The position numbers were made by a program, and so were the translations under genes. A stretch of DNA of 64,000 bases from JBEKIK01 sp963845975. Its GTDB lineage: Bacteria > Planctomycetota > Planctomycetia > Pirellulales > Thermoguttaceae. Location: positions 2,356,001-2,420,000 of the forward strand of contig CAWJUD010000001.1 in the NCBI GenBank assembly GCA_963845975.1. The letters run 5' to 3'. The notes under the pieces were generated by a model. The model was not told where the DNA came from and ran no database searches. It saw only the letters and a list, made by a program, of their open reading frames with translations. Shown piece after piece: positions 9,476 through 17,687 of the stretch (position 1 is the stretch's first letter; each line of letters starts with the position of its first letter).

Positions 9476-10453
9476 TTACTTGCCCAAGCGGAAGTTGGCT
9501 TGCACCGTGCCGTAAAACGATATCGCGGCAGGATCGTTGCCCATGGCCTCGTAGCGGGTTTCATCCGCGCCTTCCGCGTTTTGGCGAACAAGCATCTGCC
9601 TGATGCTTGACGGATCGTTGTAGGGATTATACTCCTCCTCGCCGAAATTGCGCTGACCGCCGCACTGGCCGCTTAATCCCATCAAGGGCCCCAGTTCCAC
9701 GTCGGCGGCCTTGGCCAGGTCGGCGGCTTGCGCTTTCGCCTTGGCAAAGGCCTCGCCCAGCAGTTTCTCCCGGTCCGCTTGCGAGAGCTTGGCGATAAAC
9801 ATGAAATACGGTTGGCCCGCGGGCATCCGCTGTTCGCCGGATGATTCCATCATTTGCGCCGCTTCCTCGGCCAGTTCTTCCTCCTCGGGCGAGAGTTTTT
9901 CGGCCTCCTTGCTCCCGGCCAGATCGACGGACTTGATTTTCTCTTGCAGGGTCTGAGCCATGACCAGCATCTGCTCGGGCGTCTCGGCATCCAAGGACCA
10001 CTCGGCAGTTAACAACACCGTCACGGTAACGGGCGGGGCGCTTGGGGGTTTGGCGGCCTTATTGCCGCGACTCCTCATTCTTGCCATGACCATGGCCTCG
10101 ATCTGCCTTTGCCGCGGCGATGCGGCGCTCGACAGGCTGGGATCGCCGAACGTGATCGCATCCTTGTCGGCCTTCAGCGTTTCCAACTGCCCGCGAGCGC
10201 TTGTTCGGCGGTCTTTCATCTTTTTCAAGGCTTCATCCAGGTTGCTTCCCTTTGCAACCAACTCCAGGTACATGCGCAACACCGTGGGCTTGCGCTTGAC
10301 GGCTGCCGTACCCGTCGCGGAAACCGTTTGCTGGCCGGCCGCGGGCGGCGGGGACTCGCCAAAGCTCCGAGAAAATTGAGCCGACGCCGCTTCATGCGAC
10401 AACGCCGTCGCCATTACCGTAGCCAACGCCACTTTTGTTATGCGAAACGCCAT
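9476..10453 (-). CDS. Secreted SIMPL-domain (DUF541) protein
   Basis: A 325-residue protein with a signal peptide (ATVMATALSHEAASAQ) preceded by GGGAGAA. The SIMPL/DUF541 pattern is clear: VSATGTAAVKRKPTVLRMYL at the start of the domain, and near the C terminus a block with AFAKAKAQAADLAKAADVELG. The family fold is periplasmic or outer-membrane associated with no fixed biochemical role. It is the last gene of the long minus-strand operon and converges on the possible selenoprotein with only ten bases between stops. Confidence 0.85.
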   Translation of the reverse strand: MAFRITKVALATVMATALSHEAASAQFSRSFGESPPPAAGQQTVSATGTAAVKRKPTVLRMYLELVAKGSNLDEALKKMKDRRTSARGQLETLKADKDAITFGDPSLSSAASPRQRQIEAMVMARMRSRGNKAAKPPSAPPVTVTVLLTAEWSLDAETPEQMLVMAQTLQEKIKSVDLAGSKEAEKLSPEEEELAEEAAQMMESSGEQRMPAGQPYFMFIAKLSQADREKLLGEAFAKAKAQAADLAKAADVELGPLMGLSGQCGGQRNFGEEEYNPYNDPSSIRQMLVRQNAEGADETRYEAMGNDPAAISFYGTVQANFRLGK

Positions 10454-10581
10454 TACCAGGTTCTCCCTGTGTTAGAGGTGAATAAATAAAATGATTCATT
10501 AAGGATCAGATAAAGAATATCGTTAAGCCCACGTGTTGCAACCCGTGGGCTTGGCTCCAATGATTATTGAATCGAAGGCCG

Positions 10582-12504
10582 TCATTGCAAATCCGCCGCT
10601 CCCCGCTCGTCGCGAATTTGTTTCCTGAATTTGAGGATTTCCGGGCCGGTCATGATGCGGATCGTCCAGTAGAACTCCCGCACTTCGTATTGCTCCAGGT
10701 TTGCATAGATTTCTTTTAAGACGGGCAGATACTTGGGATCGTCCAGCACGGCGATCGCCCTATAAACCAGGCGGGACCACGAGTTGTATTTTTTAGGCTG
10801 CCCGTTCCAATATTTCAACAGTGCGTCCATGCCGTCCGGCTCGCCAAAAAGGGCCAAGAGATAGCCCGCCGAGGCCGCGATCTCCGGATCGGAATCATTG
10901 ATTAGCGGGCGGATCTGCCGGGCTTCGACGCCCTTGGGCGGCTCGGGCGTGATCAGCTTATTGGAGTCGTATACGACCTGGGCCGTTGAATCGGTATAGC
11001 TATATAAATAGAGTCCGTTGTTTAGAGTCATCAAAACATCCGGATGGACCAGATATTTCAAGGCGATTTTTTTCCGCCCCGAGTTTTCCTTTTCCAATGC
11101 CGCGACGGCGGTTTGCACAGCATCCTTCTTGGGCTGAACAAGGACAAGTATTTGGAACGCGTCGAGCCGTGAAGATTCGCTTAATTGTTGATCGTCGATC
11201 AGTCGGAGCGCGGCCTCGGCGGCTTCGTCGTTGGAGGCGCTGGCCATAAGTATTAAGGCGGCAAGACGCTGCACTTCGGATTTCGAGTCAATATGGTCTT
11301 TGGCGTCTTGAGCAAGTTCCCGGCGTTTTGACGCGGTGATATGTTGCGACAGGGGCACAAAATATCTTCCAAGATGCGCCCGCATCAGCCCTGTTTGCAG
11401 GTTCCTGGCCTTGGTCTGCGAAATATTTCCATCGGCCAATAGTTCCCAATACAAATCTGCCATCCGGCGGTCCGGTGTTTCGTTCATGGTGTAAATCAAT
11501 TCCACCACAGCCTCTTTGCCTTGGGCCAACGAACTCAAATTCCTGAAGAGTTTCAATCGCCGTTCCCACGTCAACCAAGGCAAGACATCCCGCACCGCGT
11601 CCAAATACTCGGGATTCGATTGCAGCGTGGCCTCGATCACCGGCAGGGACAGATCGACTTTGCCCAGGGGCGCCAGCGTTACTGCCGCTGTAATACGTTC
11701 TCTAGGCTCTTTCGCCTCCAGCATTTTTTCCAGCAGCTCGATCGTGCCGGCCATCCATTTAGGACGCTGCCGGCCGGCGTAGAATTTTTCCAGCCATTGG
11801 TCCCAGGGGTCCGGCTCCTCGCCGGCGGTTTTCGCTTCCTCCGCCTTGCCTTCGCCTTTTTTTTCGGCCTCGCCTGAAGAAACGCCTTGGCCGCCGGGCT
11901 TGGGTTCGGTGGTTGCTAACGGAACGGCGTCAAACTGGATCTCTGTCGTCGGCGTGATCTGTAATTCGTCGGGTTTGACCAGTTTTACCGGTAGACGTCT
12001 AGCAGGCCCGCCGAAGAAAAACCGCATTGCCGAGTCCAGAAATCCCTCGCTTTCGGTGTTTGGAGGCAAATAACGTTCTGCAACGCCCGGGTCATTGCCG
12101 CGGAAAGAACTTTGGTGTAATTGCTGCCATGCGCCCTGGCGTTGCTGTTCGAGCAGCTTGAACATGGCCGAGGCCGCCGCGATTCGGACTTTACTTTCCT
12201 TATCGCCAAGCGCGGATAGAACTTCTTCCTCAAGGTCATATTCGCCCGCCTGGCACAAGGCCCCGATCGCCGCCGCGCGGATGTCGGGTTCCTCGTGCTT
12301 GCAGAACTCGCGGATGTGCCGTATGGCCGGTTGTCTCATATTGGCGTGGCTAACCAGCATAGAAAATATGTCCGGGGCCAGTTGCGGATGTTTCTGGGCC
12401 GCCTTTACCAGCGGATCCACGGCCACGGCCATGTCGGCATTGGTCAGCCCTTCAACGGCCTTGGCCACCACGAAACCGTCGGGATCATCGAGCAAATCGA
12501 TCAA
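10582..12504 (-). CDS. HEAT-repeat protein, C-terminal fragment of a frameshifted gene
   Basis: The open frame gives 640 residues of helical HEAT-like repeats (for instance DDPDGFVVAKAVEGLTNADM near the start and NDSDPEIAASAGYLLALFGE near the end), with a charged low-complexity linker near residues 205-235. The frame stays open upstream of its first ATG to about 12570 (SSNDPKAKLQADAYLALIDL), where it meets the frame of the fragment at 12566-13021 after a one-base shift. I read it as the C-terminal two thirds of one protein that begins at 14014. HEAT solenoids are protein-interaction scaffolds; no partner can be named. Confidence 0.8.
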   Translation of the reverse strand: MIDLLDDPDGFVVAKAVEGLTNADMAVAVDPLVKAAQKHPQLAPDIFSMLVSHANMRQPAIRHIREFCKHEEPDIRAAAIGALCQAGEYDLEEEVLSALGDKESKVRIAAASAMFKLLEQQRQGAWQQLHQSSFRGNDPGVAERYLPPNTESEGFLDSAMRFFFGGPARRLPVKLVKPDELQITPTTEIQFDAVPLATTEPKPGGQGVSSGEAEKKGEGKAEEAKTAGEEPDPWDQWLEKFYAGRQRPKWMAGTIELLEKMLEAKEPRERITAAVTLAPLGKVDLSLPVIEATLQSNPEYLDAVRDVLPWLTWERRLKLFRNLSSLAQGKEAVVELIYTMNETPDRRMADLYWELLADGNISQTKARNLQTGLMRAHLGRYFVPLSQHITASKRRELAQDAKDHIDSKSEVQRLAALILMASASNDEAAEAALRLIDDQQLSESSRLDAFQILVLVQPKKDAVQTAVAALEKENSGRKKIALKYLVHPDVLMTLNNGLYLYSYTDSTAQVVYDSNKLITPEPPKGVEARQIRPLINDSDPEIAASAGYLLALFGEPDGMDALLKYWNGQPKKYNSWSRLVYRAIAVLDDPKYLPVLKEIYANLEQYEVREFYWTIRIMTGPEILKFRKQIRDERGAADLQ

Positions 12505-12565
12505 GGCCAGGTAGGCGTCGGCCTGTAATTTGGCCTTGGGATCATTGGAGGATTGTTCCGAAACC

Positions 12566-13021
12566 TCACTGTAATCTATTGTTTTCCATCAACTTGCCGA
12601 TGCCCGCCGCCGCTTCCGATCGGACCTGCCAACTCTCGTGGTTTAAAAGCGATATCAGGCATTTTATCGCCTCCGGCTGCTTGGATTCCTGCAAAAAGCG
12701 GATCCCGTGCACGATCAGGTCCGGGTCTTTTTCGGTTTTCAGATATTTCACGATCGCGGGAAGCATGTCCGCATCCGGGGCATCTTCCAGTTGTTTCAGG
12801 ACCGCCGTGCGCACGTTGAGTTCCGGATCGGCGAGCAGTTTCACCAGCGCGGCGTTGGCTTCCTTGCCGCCGATGTGCTGCAGGCCGCGTAGACTGATCT
12901 CGCGCACCAACGGATCGGGATCGCTGAATAGTTCCGTCAAAAGCGGCTGGTCGGGCGCTGAGGCCAGATTGACAAGTTCCTCCGCCGCGCCGTTGCCGCT
13001 GCCTGGGATCGCTGCCCGCAA
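12566..13021 (-). CDS. HEAT-repeat protein, middle fragment of the same frameshifted gene
   Basis: About 150 residues with canonical HEAT helices (DPDPLVREISLRGLQHIGG, DPELNVRTAVLKQLEDAP, HESWQVRSEAAAGIGKLM). The apparent start is a TTG with no ribosome binding site. Upstream, the preceding frame carries continuous HEAT sequence until about 13021, and downstream the next frame takes over at about 12570. The piece is best read as internal sequence of the 10582-14014 gene. Confidence 0.75.
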   Translation of the reverse strand: MRAAIPGSGNGAAEELVNLASAPDQPLLTELFSDPDPLVREISLRGLQHIGGKEANAALVKLLADPELNVRTAVLKQLEDAPDADMLPAIVKYLKTEKDPDLIVHGIRFLQESKQPEAIKCLISLLNHESWQVRSEAAAGIGKLMENNRLQ

Positions 13022-14014
13022 GCCGGACCAATCCGCCGGGCCAGCGCAGCACCAGCGAATCGGTGGCCGCCAGCCGATAGCGCAAGACCAAGAGCCGCTG
13101 CCGGTCCTGATCTTCAGAGGCTTCTTTTAGCAGGGCATATACCTCGGGCAACAAGGCCGGTCCCAATCGCGCCAGGCGATGGCAGATGGCGGCCGATTCA
13201 GCCTCGTCGGCCTTCAGCATCCGGGCGATATCCTGCCGGGCTGCAGACCGTTCTTCCGGGCTTAATTCCTTGGGCGCGACGATCCGGTTCCGATCCCAAT
13301 CTTCACTGAGCCATTTATCCAAGCGCTGGAAACGCTCTTCGGACAAGGTTTCCGGATGCCAGGGGTCCATTTCCCCGACCGGGGCCTTCCATTGTTGCAG
13401 GATTTCCAAGGCCGCCAGACGCGCCGACAACTTGCCTTCGCGAAACGCCTTGACCACGGCCGGGCGCACCGCCTGGGGATAGGACGACAAGCGGCGGATC
13501 GCCGCCTCGCGGATGGCCGGGCTGCGCTCGTCGAACAGTTGCACCAATCGTGCAACGGCTGCGGCGTCCGGCTCGGCGGAATCGGTTAGCGCACTGTCGG
13601 CGGCGGCCAGGGCCGCCTCGCGGTATTTTTTCAGCCACGCGAGCAGATCATCCGGCGAAAGATACCCGTCCTGCGTGCCCGCCAGTTCGCCGCCGGGCGA
13701 ACGAATCCTTAGCGCGGGAACCGTGGTTACTGCCATTTCTTCCGCCTCCTTGGGCTGGGCATCCAGGTTCAGGAATACGCAGACGCACTGGGTCAACTCA
13801 TCGGCTATCGCCGGGGTTTCGATTTCAGCCGCCATTTTTCGGCATGCCCCGATCCTTTCACGCCCGCGAAAATGAAAACCGCTTTGTGCTCGTTCGATGC
13901 CTGTTGCTGCGCGGCTTTCAAGTCCAGGAGCCATTCTATTTTTTTCGTGTCCGCGCCGGACAGCACTCCGGCAATCAAGACCAAAATCGGAAATACTACC
14001 ACGGTGAATCGCAT
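13022..14014 (-). CDS. N-terminal part of the HEAT-repeat gene: signal peptide, thioredoxin-like domain, first HEAT repeats
   Basis: The ATG at 14014 has AAGGGGA upstream, inside the end of the cytochrome gene, so the two are translationally coupled. Residues 1-21 are a signal peptide (VVVFPILVLIAGVLSGA). A thioredoxin-like region follows (HKAVFIFAGVKGSG ... EEMAVTTVPALRIRSPGGE) but the usual CxxC is absent. HEAT helices begin with DERSPAIREAAIRRLSSYPQ. A one-base shift in a run of G at about 13847-13850 splits the frame: 14014-13805 is open in one frame, and the continuation is in the next. A second shift near 13021 joins the middle fragment. Confidence 0.72.
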
Positions 14015-14016
14015 GG

Positions 14017-14667
14017 TTAATCCCCTTCTTTAATTTCCATGGCGTCGTATTCCTCCAGCGATTCGCCGTGGACGATCTGCGCCCAATACTTGTCGTAATT
14101 AAACTCGGGACTGTTTTCGCGATCATGGCACGAAATGCAGCGGTCTTTCGCCTGTGCATAATAAGCCGTCAGCGCGTCGGAATCCCTGACGTGGGCCTTG
14201 GAAGGGCCGTGGCAGTTTTCGCAACCGGCATCGACCAATCGGCCGCCGCTATGGACCGAGGCGAACCCGCCCGGCAGGCCATAGCCCGTGGTATGGCAGC
14301 GCTGGCAGTCCGGATCGAACTGGGCGTTTTTTTGCTTCAGCGAATTCCAAGCCAGGGCGTGCTTCGACTTCCGCCACAGCGAGCAATCGTCCGCATGGCA
14401 CTCCTGGCAGGTATCGGTCCCGGCAACGGCGAAATCCCGGGGCATGTTTGCCGAGAGCGGCTCGACCAGGGAGGTTTCCTGGGGCCTGAAATCCCATCGG
14501 GCGAGCTCGTGGTGAAATTCCTCGATGTTCGCCGTTTGACGCGGATCATCGGCATATCGATCGCTCAGTTCCACGATGCCGCCGGTCCAAGCGCGGGCCG
14601 AACCCGGCGGCGCGGCATCGAGCCGGGCAAGAAACTTGCCCTTGTTGGTGGCCGAGGTCAAAAGCAC
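14017..14667 (-). CDS. Tetraheme cytochrome c554-like domain (C-terminal half of the metallophosphoesterase-cytochrome gene)
   Basis: The 216 residues contain four heme-binding CxxCH motifs: CQECH, CQRCH, CENCH and CISCH, with spacing like cytochrome c554-type multiheme domains. Continuous sequence upstream in this frame (AQVGPVLLTSATNKGKFLA) joins the metallophosphoesterase frame at about 14684, where one C seems missing from a CCCC run. Such fused metallophosphoesterase plus multiheme proteins are common in planctomycetes. It should be periplasmic, with a redox role. The next gene starts two bases after this stop. Confidence 0.85.
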   Translation of the reverse strand: MLLTSATNKGKFLARLDAAPPGSARAWTGGIVELSDRYADDPRQTANIEEFHHELARWDFRPQETSLVEPLSANMPRDFAVAGTDTCQECHADDCSLWRKSKHALAWNSLKQKNAQFDPDCQRCHTTGYGLPGGFASVHSGGRLVDAGCENCHGPSKAHVRDSDALTAYYAQAKDRCISCHDRENSPEFNYDKYWAQIVHGESLEEYDAMEIKEGD

Positions 14668-15434
14668 GGGACCGACTTGCGCGGGGCAATGGGCTGCCCT
14701 GTCGGCCCGCCCACGATCGCATCGGCCTCGGGAAGCGACTGGGCCACATCCCGCAGTTCATCTTCGGGAAGGTAAGCCAGCACGATAAGCGCATCGTATC
14801 GCCCGGCGGCTTGTTGAGCGGTTTCCAGAATTGCCTGGCGCGGCGGTTTGATGTGAAGTTTGCCGGCGGCATATCGTTCGCTCAATACGCCGACCAGCGC
14901 CAATCGACGGCCGGCGGCCTCGACGATCCGCAGCGGTTCGGCCACAGGTCGGTCCGAGGCGTCAAAAACATTGGCGGATATGAGAGGCGTTTTGTTGATC
15001 GCGGCCAGGCGATGGAGTTCTTCCGGTCCCAGCCGGGCTTCCGCGGCCCCCACGTTGTGCGCGGCAATGCCCATGAGCATTTCTCCGGCCAGTATGGCCT
15101 CGAATTTCACGCGATCGTAGGCCGAATCCCCCAGCAGCGATCCACCCACGTCGACCACAACAACATTCGCTTCCCGGCGAAGCTGTTCGATGTAAGCGCC
15201 CCGGCGGGGCAAACCGCCCGATTGATTTGTCGTGCATCCGCAAGGCACGATCCAGCCGGCCGTATCGCCCGAGGCGACCACGACCAGCGGCCTGCCGTCG
15301 CCACCGAGTCTTGGCCGGCACCCGATGGAGTCCAACCAGGCCAGCAACAGCAGGGCGAGAATCCCGTATATCTGCGTGTCGATATTCATGATGCCGAATC
15401 GCCGCCGGATCGTGTAGATTTGCTTTCTCTTCAT
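14658..15434 (-). CDS. Metallophosphoesterase/5'-nucleotidase-like domain (N-terminal half of the cytochrome fusion)
   Basis: Residues 20-40 form a hydrophobic anchor or lipoprotein-type signal ending in a cysteine (LLAWLDSIGC). The domain follows with the pattern ASGDTAGWIVPCGCTTNQSG, a GRRLALVGVLS strand and a LIVLAYLPEDELRDVA segment, as in the 5'-nucleotidase-like superfamily, though the usual first metal motif DxHG is altered to SGDTAG. The frame ends early in APRKSVPCF because of a one-base shift near 14684. A second possible start is the ATG at 15389. Confidence 0.78.
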   Translation of the reverse strand: MKRKQIYTIRRRFGIMNIDTQIYGILALLLLAWLDSIGCRPRLGGDGRPLVVVASGDTAGWIVPCGCTTNQSGGLPRRGAYIEQLRREANVVVVDVGGSLLGDSAYDRVKFEAILAGEMLMGIAAHNVGAAEARLGPEELHRLAAINKTPLISANVFDASDRPVAEPLRIVEAAGRRLALVGVLSERYAAGKLHIKPPRQAILETAQQAAGRYDALIVLAYLPEDELRDVAQSLPEADAIVGGPTGQPIAPRKSVPCF

Positions 15435-15437
15435 GTT

Positions 15438-15584
15438 CTATGTCCCCTCTCCCCGACCAACCTCGGTCGGTGCCCGGAGAGGGTTAGGGTGAGGGCGATA
15501 TGTCGATAACCGTGTTACTTTACTTGCATGTTTCCACTTTGCCCTCACCCCCTGCCCCTCTCCCAAAGGGAGAGGGGAGCATCC
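15438..15584. repeat. Palindromic repeats between two operon genes
   Basis: The space holds inverted CCCTCTCC / GGAGAGGG motifs around a CCGACCAACCTCGGTCGG hairpin, then a second unit with CCCTCACCCC and CTCTCCCAAAGGGAGAG. Related units appear near 16318, 19217, 46562 and 52640. The hairpins may moderate read-through within the operon. Confidence 0.6.
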
Positions 15585-15586
15585 AC

Positions 15587-16279
15587 TCAATACGTCAAAG
15601 CGTAAGCCAGGATGTTCACGTTGATGTCGATGGCGTTTGTAAATTCATTGCCTCCGCAGCAGCAGCACCCGGTTGTATGGCTGGTGTCGTTCAAGCCGTC
15701 CTGGGAATAGATCACGCCCAGCCGCCCGCCGATGCTCACCCCGGCCAGCGGGTGCACCGCCCCGTGCTGGCCGTGCAAATCCTTGATTTCGTAAATGGTA
15801 TGAAAGATGGGATGGCCGATGTCGATGGGCTGCAGGGGATTATTGGGGAAGATCAGGGCCATCTCGCGGCGAAAGGCGCGATCCCATTCCAGCGACGAGC
15901 ACCCGGCCGAGGCCAGCAAAAACCCGCCGTTTTCGATATACCGGCGCAGGCTCTGGCGTTCGGCGTCGGACAATTGGAAGTCGCCTTCGCCGGTCATGAT
16001 GACCAGGGGGAACTCGTAAAGGTTTTCGCTGTTGAGCTTGACCGCATGGAAGCGCCGGCTGGTGGAAATGGCCGTTTCCTTTTCGGCCTTGATCAAAAAG
16101 TGATCGGAAAAACAGCGGCTGCTTTTGGTGCCCGCGTACACCAGGTTGGCCACCTGCACGATGCCGTCCGGCTCTCCGCCCGCTTGCCGGGCATCCGGTT
16201 GGGCCCGCGCCGGGCAGGCGATGGCGGCCGCTGCGATCACTGTAAACCCCAGGTGTTTGAGCAAGTTTATATTGCACAT
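15587..16279 (-). CDS. DUF4159 domain protein
   Basis: A 230-residue exported protein. The ATG at 16279 is chosen because GAAAGGA lies eight bases upstream. A signal peptide covers residues 1-26 (GFTVIAAAAIACPARA). The DUF4159 pattern is visible: VQVANLVYAG near the start, EFPLVIMTGEGDFQLSDAE, the flexible-loop strand YIENGGFLLASAGCSS, and a cysteine cluster near the end (TTGCCCCGGNEFTNAIDINV). DUF4159 proteins travel with MoxR-DUF58-vWA genes; the fold resembles a glutamine amidotransferase without its catalytic Cys. Confidence 0.9.
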   Translation of the reverse strand: MCNINLLKHLGFTVIAAAAIACPARAQPDARQAGGEPDGIVQVANLVYAGTKSSRCFSDHFLIKAEKETAISTSRRFHAVKLNSENLYEFPLVIMTGEGDFQLSDAERQSLRRYIENGGFLLASAGCSSLEWDRAFRREMALIFPNNPLQPIDIGHPIFHTIYEIKDLHGQHGAVHPLAGVSIGGRLGVIYSQDGLNDTSHTTGCCCCGGNEFTNAIDINVNILAYALTY

Positions 16280-16301
16280 CGAATTCGTTCCTTTCGCATC
16301 A

Positions 16302-16402
16302 AGAGCCTGTCCCAAAAGTCCCCTCTCCCTCTGGGAGAGGGTTAGGGTGAGGGCATTTCTCGATAATGTAATCCATTAAAAATCTGTTTTGTGATAGACT
16401 CT
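16302..16402. repeat. Inverted-repeat element ending inside the DUF4175-type gene
   Basis: Left end AGAGCCTGTCCCAAA and right end TTTGTGATAGACTCT are degenerate inverted copies. The interior carries CCCTCTCCCTCTGGGAGAGGG plus TTAGGGTGAGGGC. The stop codon of the upstream gene (16401-16403) lies in the right end. Confidence 0.55.
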
Positions 16403-17687
16403 AATGATAAACTTCGCCGTTTTCTTCCAATACGCGTTGAAAATACTGCCCCACCTCGCGGCGATATTGCATGGGCGTTTCGCCTTCGCTCGCCCCGGCC
16501 GCGTTTCCAATGTTCTGATTTTCCCGGGAGGTGGGTGCATCGGGATTTGCATTGGGAACGGCGCCGGTGGACCGGCCGCTGGGATGCCAAAGCATAGTTG
16601 CATTGTTCATCCATCCTTCGACTCCTCCGGCGATAGGCAAACCGCCGTAGAGTCCAATCGACCCGTAACCGCCCATGCCCATGCCTGGGCCGTTTCCCGC
16701 GCCCATCCCGGCCAATAACTGTCCCAGGGTATTTCCCAATCCGTCGCCCAATGTGGGCTGGAAAAAGATGTGTCCTTCGCAATTCCCCTGCAAGGGGCAA
16801 TTGCCGTCGCATTTTTTGATGAATTTTTCCAGTATCTCGGCCGATTTTTTGGCTTTTTCATAACCCCGGGTAGCGGCGAATTCCATTAAGGCCGATTCGG
16901 CCTCGGCCATGGTTTCAGCCGCGCCGCTGGCACGGACGTCCTTGACGAATTGAGCGGCCGACCGGCGGAGTTCTTCCATATCGTCCGCATCGGGCAGGCG
17001 ATGGACGTGTTCTTCGATGTCGCCAAGAAGCATGCCCAGGGCCTCGCGGATCTGGCGCTGCTCTTGCTCCATTTCCCGCATTCGGGCCTTGAGCATGGGA
17101 TTGTCCTCGCCGTCGCGGCCTTTCAAGGACGACGACCGTTCGGCCAGGTCCCGCTGCCACTGGGCCAGGGCGATAAACCGCTGCTCATCGACCATCAAGC
17201 GGAAAACGGCCTCCAATTTCTCCAACGGCATGGACACCAGTTGTTCGAACGACTTGCGCCGGGCTGACAATTGATCGGCCATCTTGCCCAGCTCGCCGGC
17301 CAGTTTCTCGTTGCGCATGCCCTTTGTTTCTTCCAGCTTTTTTAGCTCCTTGGCCATTTCATCGGTCAATTGGATCATCTCGTCCAATTGCGGCGTAAAG
17401 TTCCGGTCGGCGTCGAAGGGTAGTTTCTGTTTCGATAATTTGTCGATCTCCACGGCCTGTTCGAGCATCAGCAGTTCCAGCCGCCGCAGTTCTTCCCGGG
17501 TTTCCTCGCTTACGGCTTCCCCGGACGGCTGCTTTTTGATTTTATTCTGCAGGTCTTCGATTTCATTGGCCATTTTTTCCAGGCGCCGCTGGGCCGCCTG
17601 GTACTTGGACATCAAAGCCTCGATCCCGTTTTGCGTGAGAATCATCTGCTCGAACTCTTCCTGGGAGATGATGCGGACCGTGGCCAC
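16401..17687 (-). CDS. Coiled-coil C-terminal part of a DUF4175-type membrane protein
   Basis: The 428-residue frame starts at a GTG in continuous coding sequence, not at a real start: residues SQEEFEQMILTQNGIEALMS continue the domain of the 17642-19177 frame, with a one-base deficit in an A run near 17704. Residues 20-270 are long amphipathic coiled coil with Glu/Lys/Leu heptads. A Cys-rich spot (CDGNCPLQGNCEGH) and a Gly/Met-rich segment (GAGNGPGMGMGGYG) follow. Families with this layout are large inner-membrane proteins of the MoxR-DUF58-BatA operon. Confidence 0.78.
   Translation of the reverse strand: MATVRIISQEEFEQMILTQNGIEALMSKYQAAQRRLEKMANEIEDLQNKIKKQPSGEAVSEETREELRRLELLMLEQAVEIDKLSKQKLPFDADRNFTPQLDEMIQLTDEMAKELKKLEETKGMRNEKLAGELGKMADQLSARRKSFEQLVSMPLEKLEAVFRLMVDEQRFIALAQWQRDLAERSSSLKGRDGEDNPMLKARMREMEQEQRQIREALGMLLGDIEEHVHRLPDADDMEELRRSAAQFVKDVRASGAAETMAEAESALMEFAATRGYEKAKKSAEILEKFIKKCDGNCPLQGNCEGHIFFQPTLGDGLGNTLGQLLAGMGAGNGPGMGMGGYGSIGLYGGLPIAGGVEGWMNNATMLWHPSGRSTGAVPNANPDAPTSRENQNIGNAAGASEGETPMQYRREVGQYFQRVLEENGEVYH

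Noticed and set aside
10582..14014. HEAT gene as a true pseudogene
   Set aside because: Three one-base shifts break it, but the sequence between is conserved and the same kind of shift hits MoxR and other genes nearby, so error is more likely.
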